Source: Undaria pinnatifida (Eukaryota; Sar; Phaeophyceae; Laminariales; Alariaceae). From it: a stretch of DNA of 64,000 nt. The notes beneath the pieces were generated by a model. The model was not told the origin of the DNA and did no database searches. It was given only the letters and a program-made list of their open reading frames with translations. Below are positions 36,205 to 48,792 of this stretch, piece after piece. The stretch is from assembly GCA_012845835.1 (NCBI GenBank), contig JABAKD010000027.1:15100073-15164072 (forward strand), given 5' to 3'. Positions within the stretch are counted from its first letter, which is position 1. Each line of letters opens with the position of its first letter. Both the position numbers and the translations under genes were made by a program.

Positions 36205-39200
36205 ATTCGATCGAGGAAAGTACGCCGCTCTCTGCCTCAGGAAGGTAACTGCCCCCCCGCCCCCCCGCCCTCCCACCTCTTGCCCCCTTCCACCCCCACC
36301 CCTCATCTTTTCAGCCGAGGCGCTGGGCGCCACCGCCGCCGATATTCTTCCTAGCCTCCCTGGAGGTGACGCCATCACTGCGAATGGAAACCCCGATGTT
36401 GTCGGTGCGTTAATGCACAATTCTTTCTCGTTGCTAAACGTCGCGAATGTTGCACCCCACGCCCCCGACGGAGGCGTGTCGGCTGTTTGGATGCTCGCGT
36501 CGGCGGCTCCAGGGGACGCGTATCTGGCAACGGGACTGTTCGGAATTGCCGCCGCGGTGATCGCGGTTGGGGCAGGGTGAGAGAGTATCGGTAGCTGCGC
36601 CGCTATCTGTGGCGTTTGTTATATATCAGTACAGTATTGTTTATAGTGTTTATTTCAGGATAAGTTGTTTTGTTTGTTCCATTTTGTTTTGTCTTTTCTT
36701 GTTGCTTTGTGTTCTGTTGCTTTTGTTGTTCTTGTTGTTTTGCCTCTTTTGTGTACCTCGTTCCCCCGATGAGCTACCGTAAGTCTAACTGGGTGCACCA
36801 CAGCCTCGCCGCAGCCCCGCAGATGGATTCTTGTGGCGGCTTCAAGTTTATACTATTGCTGTACTCATTATCCTGATTTCACTCTATTTCCCCCCTGTTG
36901 TTTCTGGACGGTTTTGCACACCGTGTCTGGCGTTGTGTTGTTGGATACCCTGGTGTACGGATGATCGGCAAGGGTCCTAGTGTTTTCATCTGTTTCAGGC
37001 AAAGACGGCTTGGCGGCGTTCCTCAGCAAAGAGAAGGGAAGCAACCCCTTCTACCAGGTATGGCAGCTTTTCATGTACAGGAAGCCGCAAGGCGCGCCAA
37101 CTAGCGCAGTGTCGTGTATGCAACAGAGTTAAAATTGACACACGAATATAGAAATGCGTGGAAGTGTGATGAGCTTACGCTTTAGTTTGACCCATCCACC
37201 GGAGGATAAACTAAATACATTAAAATGAAGTAAGTGGTGCGCGACACCGCTTAGTGTTCTGCTTGTGGGGCTTCAGAGCGAGGAAACATGTCGAAAAATC
37301 ACAACATTGGCCACGAGAAGAAGCCCGAGCTGCCGGGATGGGGTTTGTGTCCCAACTGTGACGTATGAAGCTGCGCCGCACGCGCGCATGATGTCGATAT
37401 CCCTATACTGCAGCACTCGCTTCCTCGTCGCGCGCTCGTCGTTTTCTCTGTTAGCTACACATAAATCCGAAGAGGGTTCAGAAAGTGAATGTTGTGTATG
37501 AGAATACGTGGAAGTGCGGTGACCTTACGCCGTATTTTTACCTCTCCGCCGAAGGATTAAAAAATATAAAAATATACCCGCAAAAATGAAGGCATCACGG
37601 GCCCTGCCTACACCGCGAACGGCGTAAATCGCCTTGGTCGCCATGGTCCTTGTCGGTGCATGCTGAAAAATTTGATGCTTCCGCCCTTCATGAGGACATA
37701 CGCAACCCGTAACACGCTCGATCGAAACATCACGCACAGTTTTCAAAGACAAGATTAACATTCGGCGAAATCGTCGACCTCACAACTGAATACCTGGTAC
37801 AAGTTTTTTGTGTGAAGTAAAAAGTAGCGCGTGAGGCAGGGTGGGTCCTTGGATTCCGCTTGTCGGGTGGTGTTTGTCGATATATTGTGGGTCTGTATGG
37901 TACCCGTGTGTAACAGCCGCCAGCAAGGACGGGTCATGATATCCAACCAAGACCTCTGTGCTCGCGGATATCTGGTACGCACGTTGCACAAATACGTGCG
38001 ATGCAACCTGAGACAATGCGGTGGGATTTAAACCAGTGAGCTTCGACACATGTAGGGAATCTGTTACGCGTAATTGTCCGAATTTCTTTCCCGTTGGATC
38101 ACTCCGTTCCACAGACGGGTTCGAAAAGCCATCAAAATGGGCACCTCCACGCCACTAGCCCCGTACTACAGCTGTGGTATATCTATAGCGTCGGTTGAGT
38201 AGTGCGCATTGCCCGCTGTATTGCCTATGAAACCGCATGGCACAGATGGGAAGCACCAATAGTGGCAGTCTGCGGAGTAGTGGCAACTTATTAGCGCCGA
38301 TATTTCCAGCTGGCACATATCGGCGCTATGGAGAGACCCCTACTGCTTCGACGACTTTTTCGTACAGGCACGCCGCCACCTCGACGTGGATGACCTAGGA
38401 CCGTCTGACTTCCCGCTTTTCTTGCGTCTACTGAGCACACACTTCGACCACGTAGATCAAAAATTAAAACCGCACCTTCGACCGCTTGAAAGGCGCTGCC
38501 TTGATGTCAAAGTGTGAGCCAAGCAGACGCGTAAAGAGCTTGAGTGCGAACGGCTCTGGGGCGTCCTCGTCGAGGCGTCGACGAATCAAGTAGACCCGGA
38601 ATAAAACACTGTCAAGATGTTTAACACCCCGCTAGAATGGCACACCAGTACATATTCAACTCCAACAATGTCCGCGTCCGTGACCAAAGTGTGAGCTCAG
38701 TAGACGCATAAAGAGGTTGAATGCGGGGGCCCTAAGTCGTCCTCGTCGAGGTGGTAGGTGCAACTGACGACTCAGGGGCGTCCGCCTTCAAGTTTTTTCT
38801 GCGCCTGCTAAGCACAAACTTTCACACGTCCAACAGGTCATGATCTAGATCATATAGACTATATAGATCATATAGATCATATATCTGTCGTTATGATATG
38901 TTGTGCAGGATCTGTGGAATACATGTCCAACCCAGGAAACGTGTGCTAGGCCATTCAGATCTACACCCGGCAACAAAAGATGTTACGCCATGCAGATCCT
39001 ATGGACCAGGGATCTGTCTGCCCTGTAAAGCACAGATCATGTACATATCATATACAGGGATCTGGTCTGTCCGATCTGTGCGATTTCCACCACAGAGGTC
39101 AAGGCCGCTCGAGTTCGGCTTGATCTCCGTGGTCGCAGTGTCTGCTCAGCAGATGCATAAAGAGCTGAATGCGAAAGGTCCTGATTCATCCCACGTCGAG

Positions 39201-42200
39201 GTGTTGGCACACTTGTAAGGAGACGTTGTCGATGTTACGAGCAGGTGGTGAGGAGGTGCCTGTTTTGCTGGCCTTTCTAAAACATATGTGAAACTGAGTT
39301 TTTAGTTTTCCTGTAAGTAGACCCGGAATAAAACACAGCGTCAGAGTGATATCACCCCGCTAGATCACGTACTCAACTTCAACACTATGTGCTCAGCAGA
39401 CGAAGAAATATCTTGAGAGTGGACAGTCCTAAGTCGTCCTACGTCGAGGTGTGGGCGCACCTGTATGAAAAACACCTGTATGCATACATACCGTTATCCA
39501 TCTGACAACGAACTCCACATTATATCGTAAACTTCTGCCATCTCTCACCTTGCATCAGGACACGATAACGAAGCTCACGCCTAAAACGCCTGAAATTCTC
39601 AACAAAATCCGTCTACCCGAGCTTGACTTTGTCGAGGTCTACAACCAGCCGCCATCGGCTGACGAATTCGAGGATGGAGAAATGTCATCTTTCGAGGTGA
39701 GCGAGAACCAAGGAGAACCACAAGAAGTTTCCGGGAAAACTATTTTCGAACTGTTCATATTTCTGTTCCGAGAACGGTCGTTTTGGCGGCGGCCGCGGGA
39801 GGGGCGAGGGGTCGCTACCACGGGAAAGCTTCGTGAATATTGTCTTCGGATAATTAAGTTACGAAAACGATCGTGTTGGCCGCGGCCGCGGGGGGGTGGG
39901 GGCGGTCGCTCTCCAGACCCCACCCGTCTTCCGCCAATTGCCAAGAGAGCAACTGGCCTCTCCCCAATTGGTATAATGCATGTTTTCAATAGGTTTGTCT
40001 CCATTACGTGGCTGCGGTTTCGTCGGTTTTGTCGGATAGTTGTCTTATCATCCCCCCCCCCCCCTTTTTTTTCCCCTCCCGACTGCTTCCTATCGTGATG
40101 CATGTGCACTTGCCCTTCGCAACCTGTGTCTTTTGTGCACTGTTAAACTAGAATTTGGAAGCCAAAAGAAGCCTTGACGCACCTGAAACGACCGCTCTGC
40201 TGACCAAATAAACAAGGAGGCCGCGATTTGGCCCCTTGACTGACCGCCACCCTACACCAAAACTAGCATATTAATGCCAAGAGAGGCCTTCAAGTGCCAA
40301 AAAAGGACAGTCTCGTGCATACTAATATGAAAAACGGAGGAACTCAGCGGTCGACGCATAGTCGACTATCTAACTGAGTTTTTTTTTTTCGGATCGCCGG
40401 CAATAAAACCGTTAAAACGCCTTGCTATTAATAGTGATTAATAGTGGTATTAATAGTGGTATTATAGCGGGTAGGGTTACTAGGTAGTATGTAGGGTTAT
40501 ACCCAAGTCGTGGTGAGGATGCGTATACTACAATCTACCTGCGGATTCCGGACTCATTTGTCCAGAAGGCAGTCCTCCATCCTTTTTTCATTGCCATAAC
40601 CGCGGGGTGTTAATCTGGAAATGCGTCGGAACGGCAGGTGGAGGGGGGCGCGCAGGACTCGAATGTGGTCGCTACGGCGGAGAACTTGCGGCAAAAGTTG
40701 CTTGAGGCGGTAAGTAGCGGCACTGTAGTTACAGTAAAATCATGGCTCTACTAGGGAATAGGGCTGGCCCCACCATCCCGTTGGCGGACGGGCCATAGTT
40801 TGGACCTACCGCAACAAGCAGATTGTGTGATACCTGAAATGTGTGTGCTGTAGTCGGTATTATGGTGTATCGGCCACCCCGGTGGCGTATCAGATTATCC
40901 TCGAGCCTGGTATAGGTCAGTTTCGTGAGTTCGGATCCCCCCGAGCGCATACTCGTATAAATTCGTGGGGACTTTTTCTTACGCACAAATTGACTTGCGG
41001 AAAGCGCGAGAGCGTGAGTTAGCAACAGTCAATAAAAAATCGACGAGCATTGGGATTGCTGAACCCTGTGCGCGATAAAAATTGAAGGCAAGAACCGGGG
41101 GGGGAGAAGGGACGACACCTGTGACCACGGCTTGGCCAGAAGCTGGGAAGTAGAAGTGTGCAAAAAAAAAAAAAATGGATTGATTATTGTGCAGTTACTC
41201 GCAAACTGCTTGCTTTAAACTTTCATTACACACCCACCCAGGCACGCCCTGCCACCGCAACTAGTGCCGCCAGAAAGAGATTTTCGTCTAGTGTAATCTA
41301 TGCAAGCCGCGTGTGGTATTACGCACCTGGTATCATACTTCCATAAAAAAAAATTGCTCTACTAGTAGCGACCAGACTGATGGACTTTTCATTCTGGGAA
41401 AACAGCCACGGAATCACTTTCCTTTGCTTGTGGGTACGTGCCGGTATCCTGCTGACTGCTGTAATGTTGCATGTTTACATCCTTGCGGTCGCAGCCTTCT
41501 GAAGCATGTGGATCGCCGATCGTGGTGGTGGTTTGAGCAGTCGAGGCCCTATGGAATTTGTAACAGCACGAACGTATATAATACATACCTGGTATCCAGC
41601 AGTGGTGCTGTACAGTCATTGAGATGCGTAGGTTCAAAACGGGAATCTTTGCATACGACTTATAACGCGAGATTTTATCAGCGCTCTGAACTTCGGACGC
41701 CAACACCTATTGTTGTAAGACCCTCGCCCGCGCGTAGTCCATACGTACCAGCATGGCGCACGCAGGCTGTGGACTCTGTACTCCGTGCACCATGCCTCGT
41801 ACACCAGACCTGGGGAGTGAGGTAGTTCTGGATACGCAACTCGGTACAGAACACAGCGCAGAACGAGGTCAAGTGGCGCTCTCGACGCTTATCTTCGCGA
41901 AGCCGTCTTGTGAATGCCACCCCGCAGGAAACATCGAGCATGTGCCTATTACATCAATCCCGGTAAAGTTCCACTCCATAATAGGTCGCAAGAAACTGGC
42001 TGAATGTTCTAGGCCGCAACCCACAACACCTGGTGAGCCTCTAGAATCCAATACCCAGCCGAGGCTTGTTGCGACCTAGAATAGAATATATGCCAATATT
42101 TCGCCAACCAAGCATCGTCAGTATCACCAGCATCATCATCGCAGACAGGCCTCGGTTGAGGTTACGGTAAAGCATGGCTCTGGATTTTCGGCTCTTTGCG

Positions 42201-42981
42201 TTGACCTAGTTGCTGTTGCACTGTGCCTGATATGTTGTTTGTAGCTGGTATTATCTACCCCAGCTGACGAATACACGCAGTAGCGTATACTCTAGCATCT
42301 ATTTCTTGTACGGCTCCAAGCGAGGATGGTTGCTTCTAGCCTTGTTCCGGATATTACTGATTTTTTTCCCCATTTTTTTACTTGGTTGTAGAGACAAACC
42401 AAGTGAAAAAAGGGGGGGGGACAAAACAAAAGTACGCTTTTCTCTTAAATAGCCCTGTGATCACAGCGCTCCGGTTTGTTTTTCAATCTGACCTTTTTTG
42501 GGGTGTGGTATTGTGTTATCTTTTCATCGTGCGCCCCTGATATACCAATCGCATTAACTAACCCCTTCGGTACTTGAGATCAAGACTATTAATGTCAAGC
42601 CCTTTGGGGCTTGAGAGGGAAAAAGGGCGACGAAAAACAACGAACACGTCATCGGTCACTTTGAAGCAACGCAAGCTGCTGATAGCTATATTAATAGTAA
42701 CAGCACATCAACAATGCAAGGAGCTCTACGATGTGGGCTCTGCCTGATTCTGCTTGTACAGTGCTGTACGCGTTCGCCGTTTGTTCTGGCCCACGGTCTG
42801 TTCTCGCTCGCATGGCCCACCGCATGCTCTGCCCCCCCCCCCCCCCCCCCCCCCCCGCCTTTTGCGGTCTACCTTCCATCAGGTGCAAGCTAAAGACTAC
42901 GACTTGGCGTCGTCACTGGAGCGCGAGCTGGCCAGCTTCCTGCGCCGGAATGACATGAACTTCGAGGACGATGGGAACTAG
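36205..42981 (+). CDS. Membrane protein with C-terminal UVR-type motif, 7 exons, 5' partial
   Basis: Exons 36205-36244, 36315-36576, 36774-36778 (5-nt microexon, inferred), 36999-37057, 39559-39696, 40638-40709 and 42883-42981 join in one frame: 224 residues to the stop, all junctions GT-AG. The visible product starts basic (IRSRKVRRSLPQ) and has an Ala-rich segment EAEALGATAADILPSL. A membrane span follows at residues 82-101 (AYLATGLFGIAAAVIAVGAG), then GYRKDGLAAFLSKEKGSNPF and an acidic linker. The C-terminus NLRQKLLEAVQAKDYDLASS, LERELASF (183-210) matches the UVR helical hairpin of UvrB/C, found also in plastid Clp adaptors and EXECUTER-type proteins. The N-terminus must lie upstream, because exon 1 opens in phase 0 after an acceptor with no Met. 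Inference: plastid membrane protein. The intron after 36244 is only 70 nt and C-rich; the last intron ends in a 22-C run. Confidence 0.68.
37140..37570 (+). mobile_element. Two short retroposon family 2 copies in the UVR gene intron
   Basis: Copies at about 37140-37225 and 37470-37570 share GAAT(A)..GCGTGGAAGTG(T/C)G(A/G)TGA, CTTACGC and the terminal CC(A/G)CCG(G/A)AGGAT hairpin followed by A-rich sequence. They match the minus-strand copies at 15330-15500 and 52021-52200. Confidence 0.55.
38500..39475 (+). repeat. Intronic repeat cluster, ~4 units
   Basis: The word series (T/A)CAGCAGACG(C)ATAAAGAGCT, GAATGCGA, GTCCTAAGTCGTCC and CGTCGAGGTG recurs at about 38515, 38697, 39147 and 39390. Two of the units are followed or preceded by AAGTAGACCCGGAATAAAAC. 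The cluster lies in the 2.5-kb intron between the UVR-gene exons 37057 and 39559, with the GATC palindrome block (38838-38885) in its middle. Confidence 0.65.
40871..41150 (+). mobile_element. tRNA-derived SINE, family 1, copy B
   Basis: Sense-strand head CCCCGGTGGCGTATCAGATT with the B-box-like GAGTTCGGATCC, a body with AAAGCGCGAGAGCGTGAG, then tail words CGATAAAAATTGAAGGCAAG, GGGGGGGAGAAGGGACG and CCACGGCTTGGCCAGAAGC. It aligns along its length with copy A (1560-1846, inverted). It lies in the last intron of the UVR gene, sense orientation. Confidence 0.75.
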
Positions 42982-43215
42982 ATAATCTGTATCATTCGAG
43001 GACGATGAAAAAGTAGATGATCTACTACCTCGATGACGGTGGAAAGTAGACGATCTTTGGAAAGTAGACAATCTGCACGGAGCACGATGTACAGAGTAGA
43101 CGATCTAATGGGCAGAAGATCATCTACTTCGCAACGATGAAGGTAAATGATCTACACACTTCGAGGATGTTGAAAAGTAGATTATGTACTTCGAGGATTA
43201 TTAATAGAGGAAGTA
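42982..43215. repeat. Minisatellite starting at the UVR gene stop codon
   Basis: About six to seven imperfect 30-35-bp units of TTCGAGGACGATGAAAAAGT, AGATGATCTAC follow the stop. The first unit is the end of the coding exon itself (TTCGAGGACGATGGGAACTAG), so the array appears to have grown out of the 3' end of the gene and would lie in its 3' UTR. Confidence 0.75.
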
Positions 43216-44598
43216 GATTTTCCACTACTGTCGAGCGGTTGGCAGCAGGACTCTCGTTTAGAGTGGCACCGCTCCCCCCCCCCCCCCCCCATGAAGGAGT
43301 CTATTCTCGTCCAAGAGGCAGTGCGAAAATGCCTCCATCAGGAAGTTCGGGCTCTACCTCAATAACAAGAACACTGAATTTAACAGAAGGAGTGTTTGGA
43401 AAGCGCTGGGACGTTTCGTGCGTGCGCACGTCGGCACAGCTTTTTGTACTTTTGTTGTTTTTAACTTTGTTTTGTGATTTTTCATGAAATTGTTTTGCGT
43501 GTGTTTGTGTTTGTGTTCTCTTGTCTGGTTTCGCGCTTCGTTCGCGGCATGTTGGCGTCGTGTGCGCGACGCATGCATATTTTCTTTACTTGGTCTTGTT
43601 TTAGCCCGTCGGTGAGTCGCTACTTTGTCTCCAAGGCATGACATTGTTGACTTGGAGTTGAGGTGGACTGAAACTTTGACAGGCGGAACGATTAACCTCC
43701 TTGCTAAGATATTTCGCCTGCCGAAATAAAAATAGTTAGTTTTTAGGTCTGTAGCGACGATTGTTCTACGTCTATACTTCATAGCAGTTAATAACCCTGT
43801 AGAGCTGCGCCCAGATTCGGGGACAAGCGACTTGGAAATACAATGACGTTTTTTCCAGCTCAACAGCATTGCGTCGTTGTAACATGGTTGCCGTGTAGAG
43901 CACACGATAAACGACCCCTTTTGGGCAGATTATTAAATCCCGTGTGGGGGAGAGGGAATCACCACGATAAACAGTGCATGTACCAACTATCTCCCATGTT
44001 TACTGGGGTATCTAAAAGGAAAAATATTGTATTGCCTCTCCGTCTGGCCCCTCGAGCTCCGTCCAGGCGTGGCTCTCGCATTTCCCCCCCAGATAATCTG
44101 TAGATTGCGAATACAAATGACGATTGAATCATCCACACGAAACAGCCCCAAGTGCTGGGCAAGAAATGTGCCCGGACGGTACAGCAAGGAGCTGTACACG
44201 ACACGTGCAGCAGCAGCATACCACTCGTGCTGCCGTACGCTCTTCCTAGATGGTTGATACGATCGCCCGTCTCGTTCTTTTGGTCGATTTTTATGGGTAC
44301 CAAAGAGGGTAATAACACGCACAAGCGGCGTACGCTCAACAACAGTCGGCAGCTCCGGTGCCCTGTGCCTTGAGCGACGTGATTCCATACGAGCACCGTG
44401 ATTTTGCGGGTCACGCTCAAACTGCACGTACTTAGTGGGTAAATCGACATATCCAACAAGAGGTACTACTGGAAAGATGGCCTGCGACTAATATCTAAAG
44501 AGTACATCATCTCACGGCTCACGGCACATCCTTTGTTAGTTGTACACAGCATTCTTGCCTTCACTCCTCTATCGTGTATTGTAAGAATAGGGTTTGTT
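43216..44598. other. No supported gene
   Basis: Holds a 17-C run near 43276-43291, T/G-rich TTTGTGTTTGTG words (43490-43520) and unremarkable sequence. Overlapping frames on both strands (43354-43905, 43959-44459) have no domain or splice support. Confidence 0.4.
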
Positions 44599-45418
44599 TA
44601 CAGACACAGGCCACCCTCTTGCAGGTCTCTACTACAGTAGGCGGGTTCCACGTTGATCACTCACTTGTATTATGTAAGCCCTTGTATTAGTCCCACGAAC
44701 CACGAATATAACTAAACGCTCAATGCGTTGCGGGTCCAAGGAACAAATGCGCCATCCCCTTTTTCCTGTACGCACATGCCTATAAAGGCATGTGAAACCC
44801 TTTTATACCATTTCCGCATCCTAGATCTTAAGCCTTGCTAGGGTCCCAGGGAAATACCATAACACTAGCCCACTCTGATGAGCCGTATATGCAGAAATAT
44901 GGAAGATTCGGGGAAGTACCGATTTCGCGGTCTAGAACATGACTCGAAGATGCGGTCTTCAAAACCCACTCCCACATCTCTACCCTGCGAGGCTATAAAA
45001 CCCCAAGAGAAAGCTAAACAAGAAAACCAAACGGAAGACCGGAAACGGACTACAGAACATCCAGCGAATGGCGGGACCGACAGACGCGAGAACAAGTCCA
45101 GAAGCCTCGAAGCCATGTAGACTATTATGATTAGGGGCTGTTTACAGATGCAGGCCACCCTCTTGCAGCTCTTTCTACTACTATTAAATAATAGGCAGGT
45201 TCCACGTTGGCCACTCACTTGTGTTGGATGAGCCCTTGCATTAGTCCCACAAGCGACGGATACAACTAAAGGCTCAACGCCCTGCGGATCCAAGAAGCAA
45301 ATGCACATCCCCCTTTTCCTACACGCACACCTACAAAGGCACGTAAAGCCCTTTTATACCATTTCCGTATCCTAAATCTTACGCCTTGCGAGGCTCCCAG
45401 GCAAATACCATAACACGT
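44599..45418 (+). repeat. Direct duplication of a ~280-bp segment
   Basis: Segments 44599-44871 and 45137-45418 align throughout. Shared words are GTTTACAGA.(A/G)CAGGCCACC, GGTTCCACGTTG, GAGCCCTTG(T/C)ATTAGTCC, CCCTTTTATACCATTTCC and AATACCATAACAC. They are separated by 265 bp of unrelated sequence, perhaps the remains of a larger repeat with two terminal copies. Confidence 0.8.
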
Positions 45419-46759
45419 CGCATAACTCTACAGGGTTTGGTTTATTTACAATTCAAATCTACGCGGTTTTTCTCTCTAAAATTCGAGCAGAGGCGTGATC
45501 GTGCGAGTTTTCCTAGGCTTTCGTTGCCTCATACACGTCGCACTTGTATTTTATGTATTTTCCGTTTCACCTTGCTATACCCGAAACTCGAAACTCGCCC
45601 TGCTTTTGACCGCGTATAAACTACGCCAGTCGCTATCAATACTCACCTGCTTCACGAACCCCACCGCACATTTTCCCGTCGCGTTCTTCGCGTACACTCT
45701 GCCGAGCCGACATAGTAAATACATCTTCAGGCAGTAGTGACCCCTATACTTTGCGGGTGATCTCGGGAGCAACGACGTTGCAGCAATCGAAGGCAAAGAG
45801 GTGGCTCCATGTATTTGGTCCAATGTGACTTGTAGAATGACTGCCAACCCTTGCCATTGTTCTGTTCCTTCCAACAAACCCAAAGCCAGAGAAAATGGAT
45901 TGTTGGAGAAATACTGACCACCCCACCCACCCAGCTTAGCATGAAGTAGTATATGCCAGCCAGGAATACTGGCACTATACGGGCAACCGGCACTTCTCCG
46001 TATACTGCCGCTTCTTGTTGTTTTCATCTGATGTGCCAAGCGATTTTCACAGGCACCATATCGGACAACCGACACTACTCAACCGGCGCTATAGAGGGAC
46101 CTCTACTGTACTATATTTTTCTCACCCGAGTGAACCGGCGATGGCGCGGTGATCGACGATCACGATCGTCTTTCCCGACCACTATCAAAACTTAGCAATA
46201 GGGCACAAAAGGAAAACAAGCCCGATACAACTGGCCCTGCAGGACAGTCAAGACGTCTTGATACTATGTTATTCACACTGTGTGTGTAGCAGTGCCTAGC
46301 TTACAGCGTAGTGTTTCGCACGGTGCGTAGCAGTGCGTGGGTTACAGTCTAGTAAGGCTGTTTTGGGATCACCACTTCGTGCGTGGTTCTATGCTGGTCT
46401 CCTTTAATAACCCTTCCGCAACCCATGTACAGCCACCAAACGCACGACGAATGAGTGCGATCTTATCAAGAGACCAGGAAGAGCGCGTTGCCGTATTGAA
46501 CATGACATGTTGTAAAGCATCACCGTGCTGCTTGAGTGTCCTTCAGCTCCTTTCAATGCACTGCGGACACGCCCTCTATCCGGGCAGCCCTGGCTGCTTC
46601 GTTTAGCCAGCGCTGCAATCGTCGCTGTCGCCATACCAACATTTCGGCACAATTTCCTCTTGAAGTCCCAAAAGGGTTGATGGGCGCACGCAGCCCATCG
46701 CTGCCGTACAGTCCAATGGTGTTCCCTTATGACAGCGGCCCCTCTGCTCAAATAATAGC

Positions 46760-46991
46760 CAAGGCTTTCCGGGTTGGGTTACATTTCGTGGATCGGATTG
46801 GGTAAGGATGGCCCGACCGACCCGAACTGACCCGACCCGATCCGTGAAATTAGAAAGCCTTATCACCCGACCGATCCGACCTGTGAAATTTCGAGCGTCT
46901 CCTGACCCGACTCGACGTGACTCGACCCGGGAGAGTTTTAAAAACACATTAATTGACCCGCGGGCCAGGCAATGACCCGTGGAAAGTCATT
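46760..46991. mobile_element. Degenerate GGGTC-type hAT element, 232 bp
   Basis: The left end CAAGGCTTTCCGGGTTGGGT and right end TGACCCGTGGAAAGTCATT correspond to the ends of the elements at 56616 and 59157. GACCCGAC/CCGACCGAC pentamers lie between. Flanks ATAATAGC and TTAATACC match at 6 of 8 positions and may be a decayed target duplication. Confidence 0.6.
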
Positions 46992-47574
46992 TTAATACCC
47001 CCCGCTGGTTCTCAAACCTGGCAGTCTCCGAACACGTGAAAACGTATTGGCCCTGACCGTCTTCAGCGAGGACGAGGAGCACCAACGGCAAGGGTTGTGT
47101 GCGAGGGAGGCTGACTCAACGGAACGAGCATGGCGGGTGCGTAGCCGAGGAAGTAGTTGATGTTGTCAGCCATAGCGTTATCGTAGTCGTCCATATAGTG
47201 CTTCTGATAATAGCATGCACGTTAACTCCTTCACCGCTGCCAAAAACAACAACCCATACTAATTCCAAGCGATTTGTCCCAAAAACGCGATTGCAATAGT
47301 AAATGGGTTAAACAACGCACCTGATCGACTAGAGTATCGCGTACATAGTTTGTGGTACCGCCCTGAGTGCATCTATTCAAAACACGAATTACTTCCAAGG
47401 ATACCATTATTTTTTTTCTGTTAGTGCTTTCTGGGAACTTTTTTTTATGAGCGATCGACGTTGAAGCTCATGTTACACATTGTCGGATGGCAAACATACT
47501 AAAGTTGTCTTTCTAACACTTACCACTACTTCCATCGGCGTGCTCGTCGCTGCCCCCCTTCGCTGTTGCACACC

Positions 47575-48260
47575 CATTGTTGAGGGACTCGACTCGCCCT
47601 CGCCTCCGCCCTCGCCCCCATCACCAACTCAACCACCCCCTACCCCTCCTTCCCCGGCACCCGTCCCCGGCACCGCCATCCTCCCACCTCTGCTTGACGG
47701 ACATCTCCCCGCACCTCATACACGCATCCCCTCCAGCGGTCACCCCTTTAGCGGTACCCTCATCCCCACTACCATCACCACTTCAACCACCACCTCCCCC
47801 GTTCCCCCGTCCCCACCTCATCTCCCCCCCCTTTCCCCGTCCCCACCGTCCTCACACCTTTGCTCGACGGATATTTCTCCTCGGTAGCCCGTACCTCCAC
47901 CCCCTTTAGCGTCACCCCCTTTAGCGTCACCCCCTTTAGCGTCACCCCCTTTAGCGCGTTCAGTGCCCGGGGCACTGGCTCCACTGCCAGCACCGTTGGC
48001 GATACCACCATCATCGCCTCAGGCACTACCACTGACACTACCAGAAAAGCCGCCGTTGACCCTTGTACGCTTGAAGTTGAAGTAGTACTCATCCTCTTCC
48101 TTTTTCCCAACCCCAAAACACCAACCGCAACCCCCTTCCTTCCCCAACTCCAACCCCAACCCCAGCTCCAACCCTAACCCCAACCCCAACCCCAACCCTT
48201 GCCCCACCGATAAACCCAACCCCTGCACCACCCCAAACCCCATCTCCACCCCCAACCCAG
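47575..48260. repeat. C-rich low-complexity region
   Basis: Runs of CCCCAC/CCAACCCC words with a fourfold 15-bp repeat ACCCCCTTTAGCGTC (47898-47957) and an (AACCCC)n tract (48140-48250). Long frames on both strands (for example 47775-48116 minus, 47480-47887 plus) come from this composition. A minus-strand exon is possible but not supportable. Confidence 0.6.
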
Positions 48261-48792
48261 CGTCTGCCGCAGCACAGCACTGGTAACCGCCAAAGCCTCG
48301 ACGTGAACCCCAGCTCCAGCCGTACGAGCACCAGCAGAAGAGACGTCGCCACCAGCATGGTCAAGTTGGTCCTCTTCTCCATGTGGGCGTTTGTTTCGCA
48401 AAGCAGAGGTCCCGATGGCGGTTGGTGTGTGACGGCCGAGGTGGTGACGCCGCTCGCGATTTCGTCGCTCGACCGCACTGTGTCGATGTCGCGCTCGACG
48501 CCACACTGCATAAGCTTCGACGTCAATCACTCACAAACAATCCTGGAAAAAAAAAACCGATGGAGCCTACTTTGTTGACGATACCGTTTCTTTTATTTCC
48601 GACAAATGTGCATGCAATATTTATTTCCAATGTATGCAAGGGGGGACATGCAAGGAATTATCGAATTCCTTTTCGCCGGCACGGATAAAATAATGCTGAT
48701 ACGATAACGTACACCTGCTGAAAGTTTTTCTTCTTTTTTACCTTTCATAAGGGACCAGTGCTACGATAGAGGTAGCAGTTTTAGTGTGAAGA

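Noticed and set aside
38500-39475. CRISPR-like spaced repeats
   Set aside because: Units are long, diverged and irregularly spaced, lie in a eukaryotic intron, and no cas-like gene is present.
47069-47150. Possible short exon (EDEEHQRQGLCAREADSTER) after GTCTTCAG
   Set aside because: Acceptor and donor are plausible, but no neighbouring exon or homologue supports it.
48089-48530. Overlapping minus-strand frames with a hydrophobic stretch (LVATSLLLVLVRLELGF)
   Set aside because: Three frames are open at once in a G-rich low-complexity tract, so openness is not evidence; no splice structure could be built.
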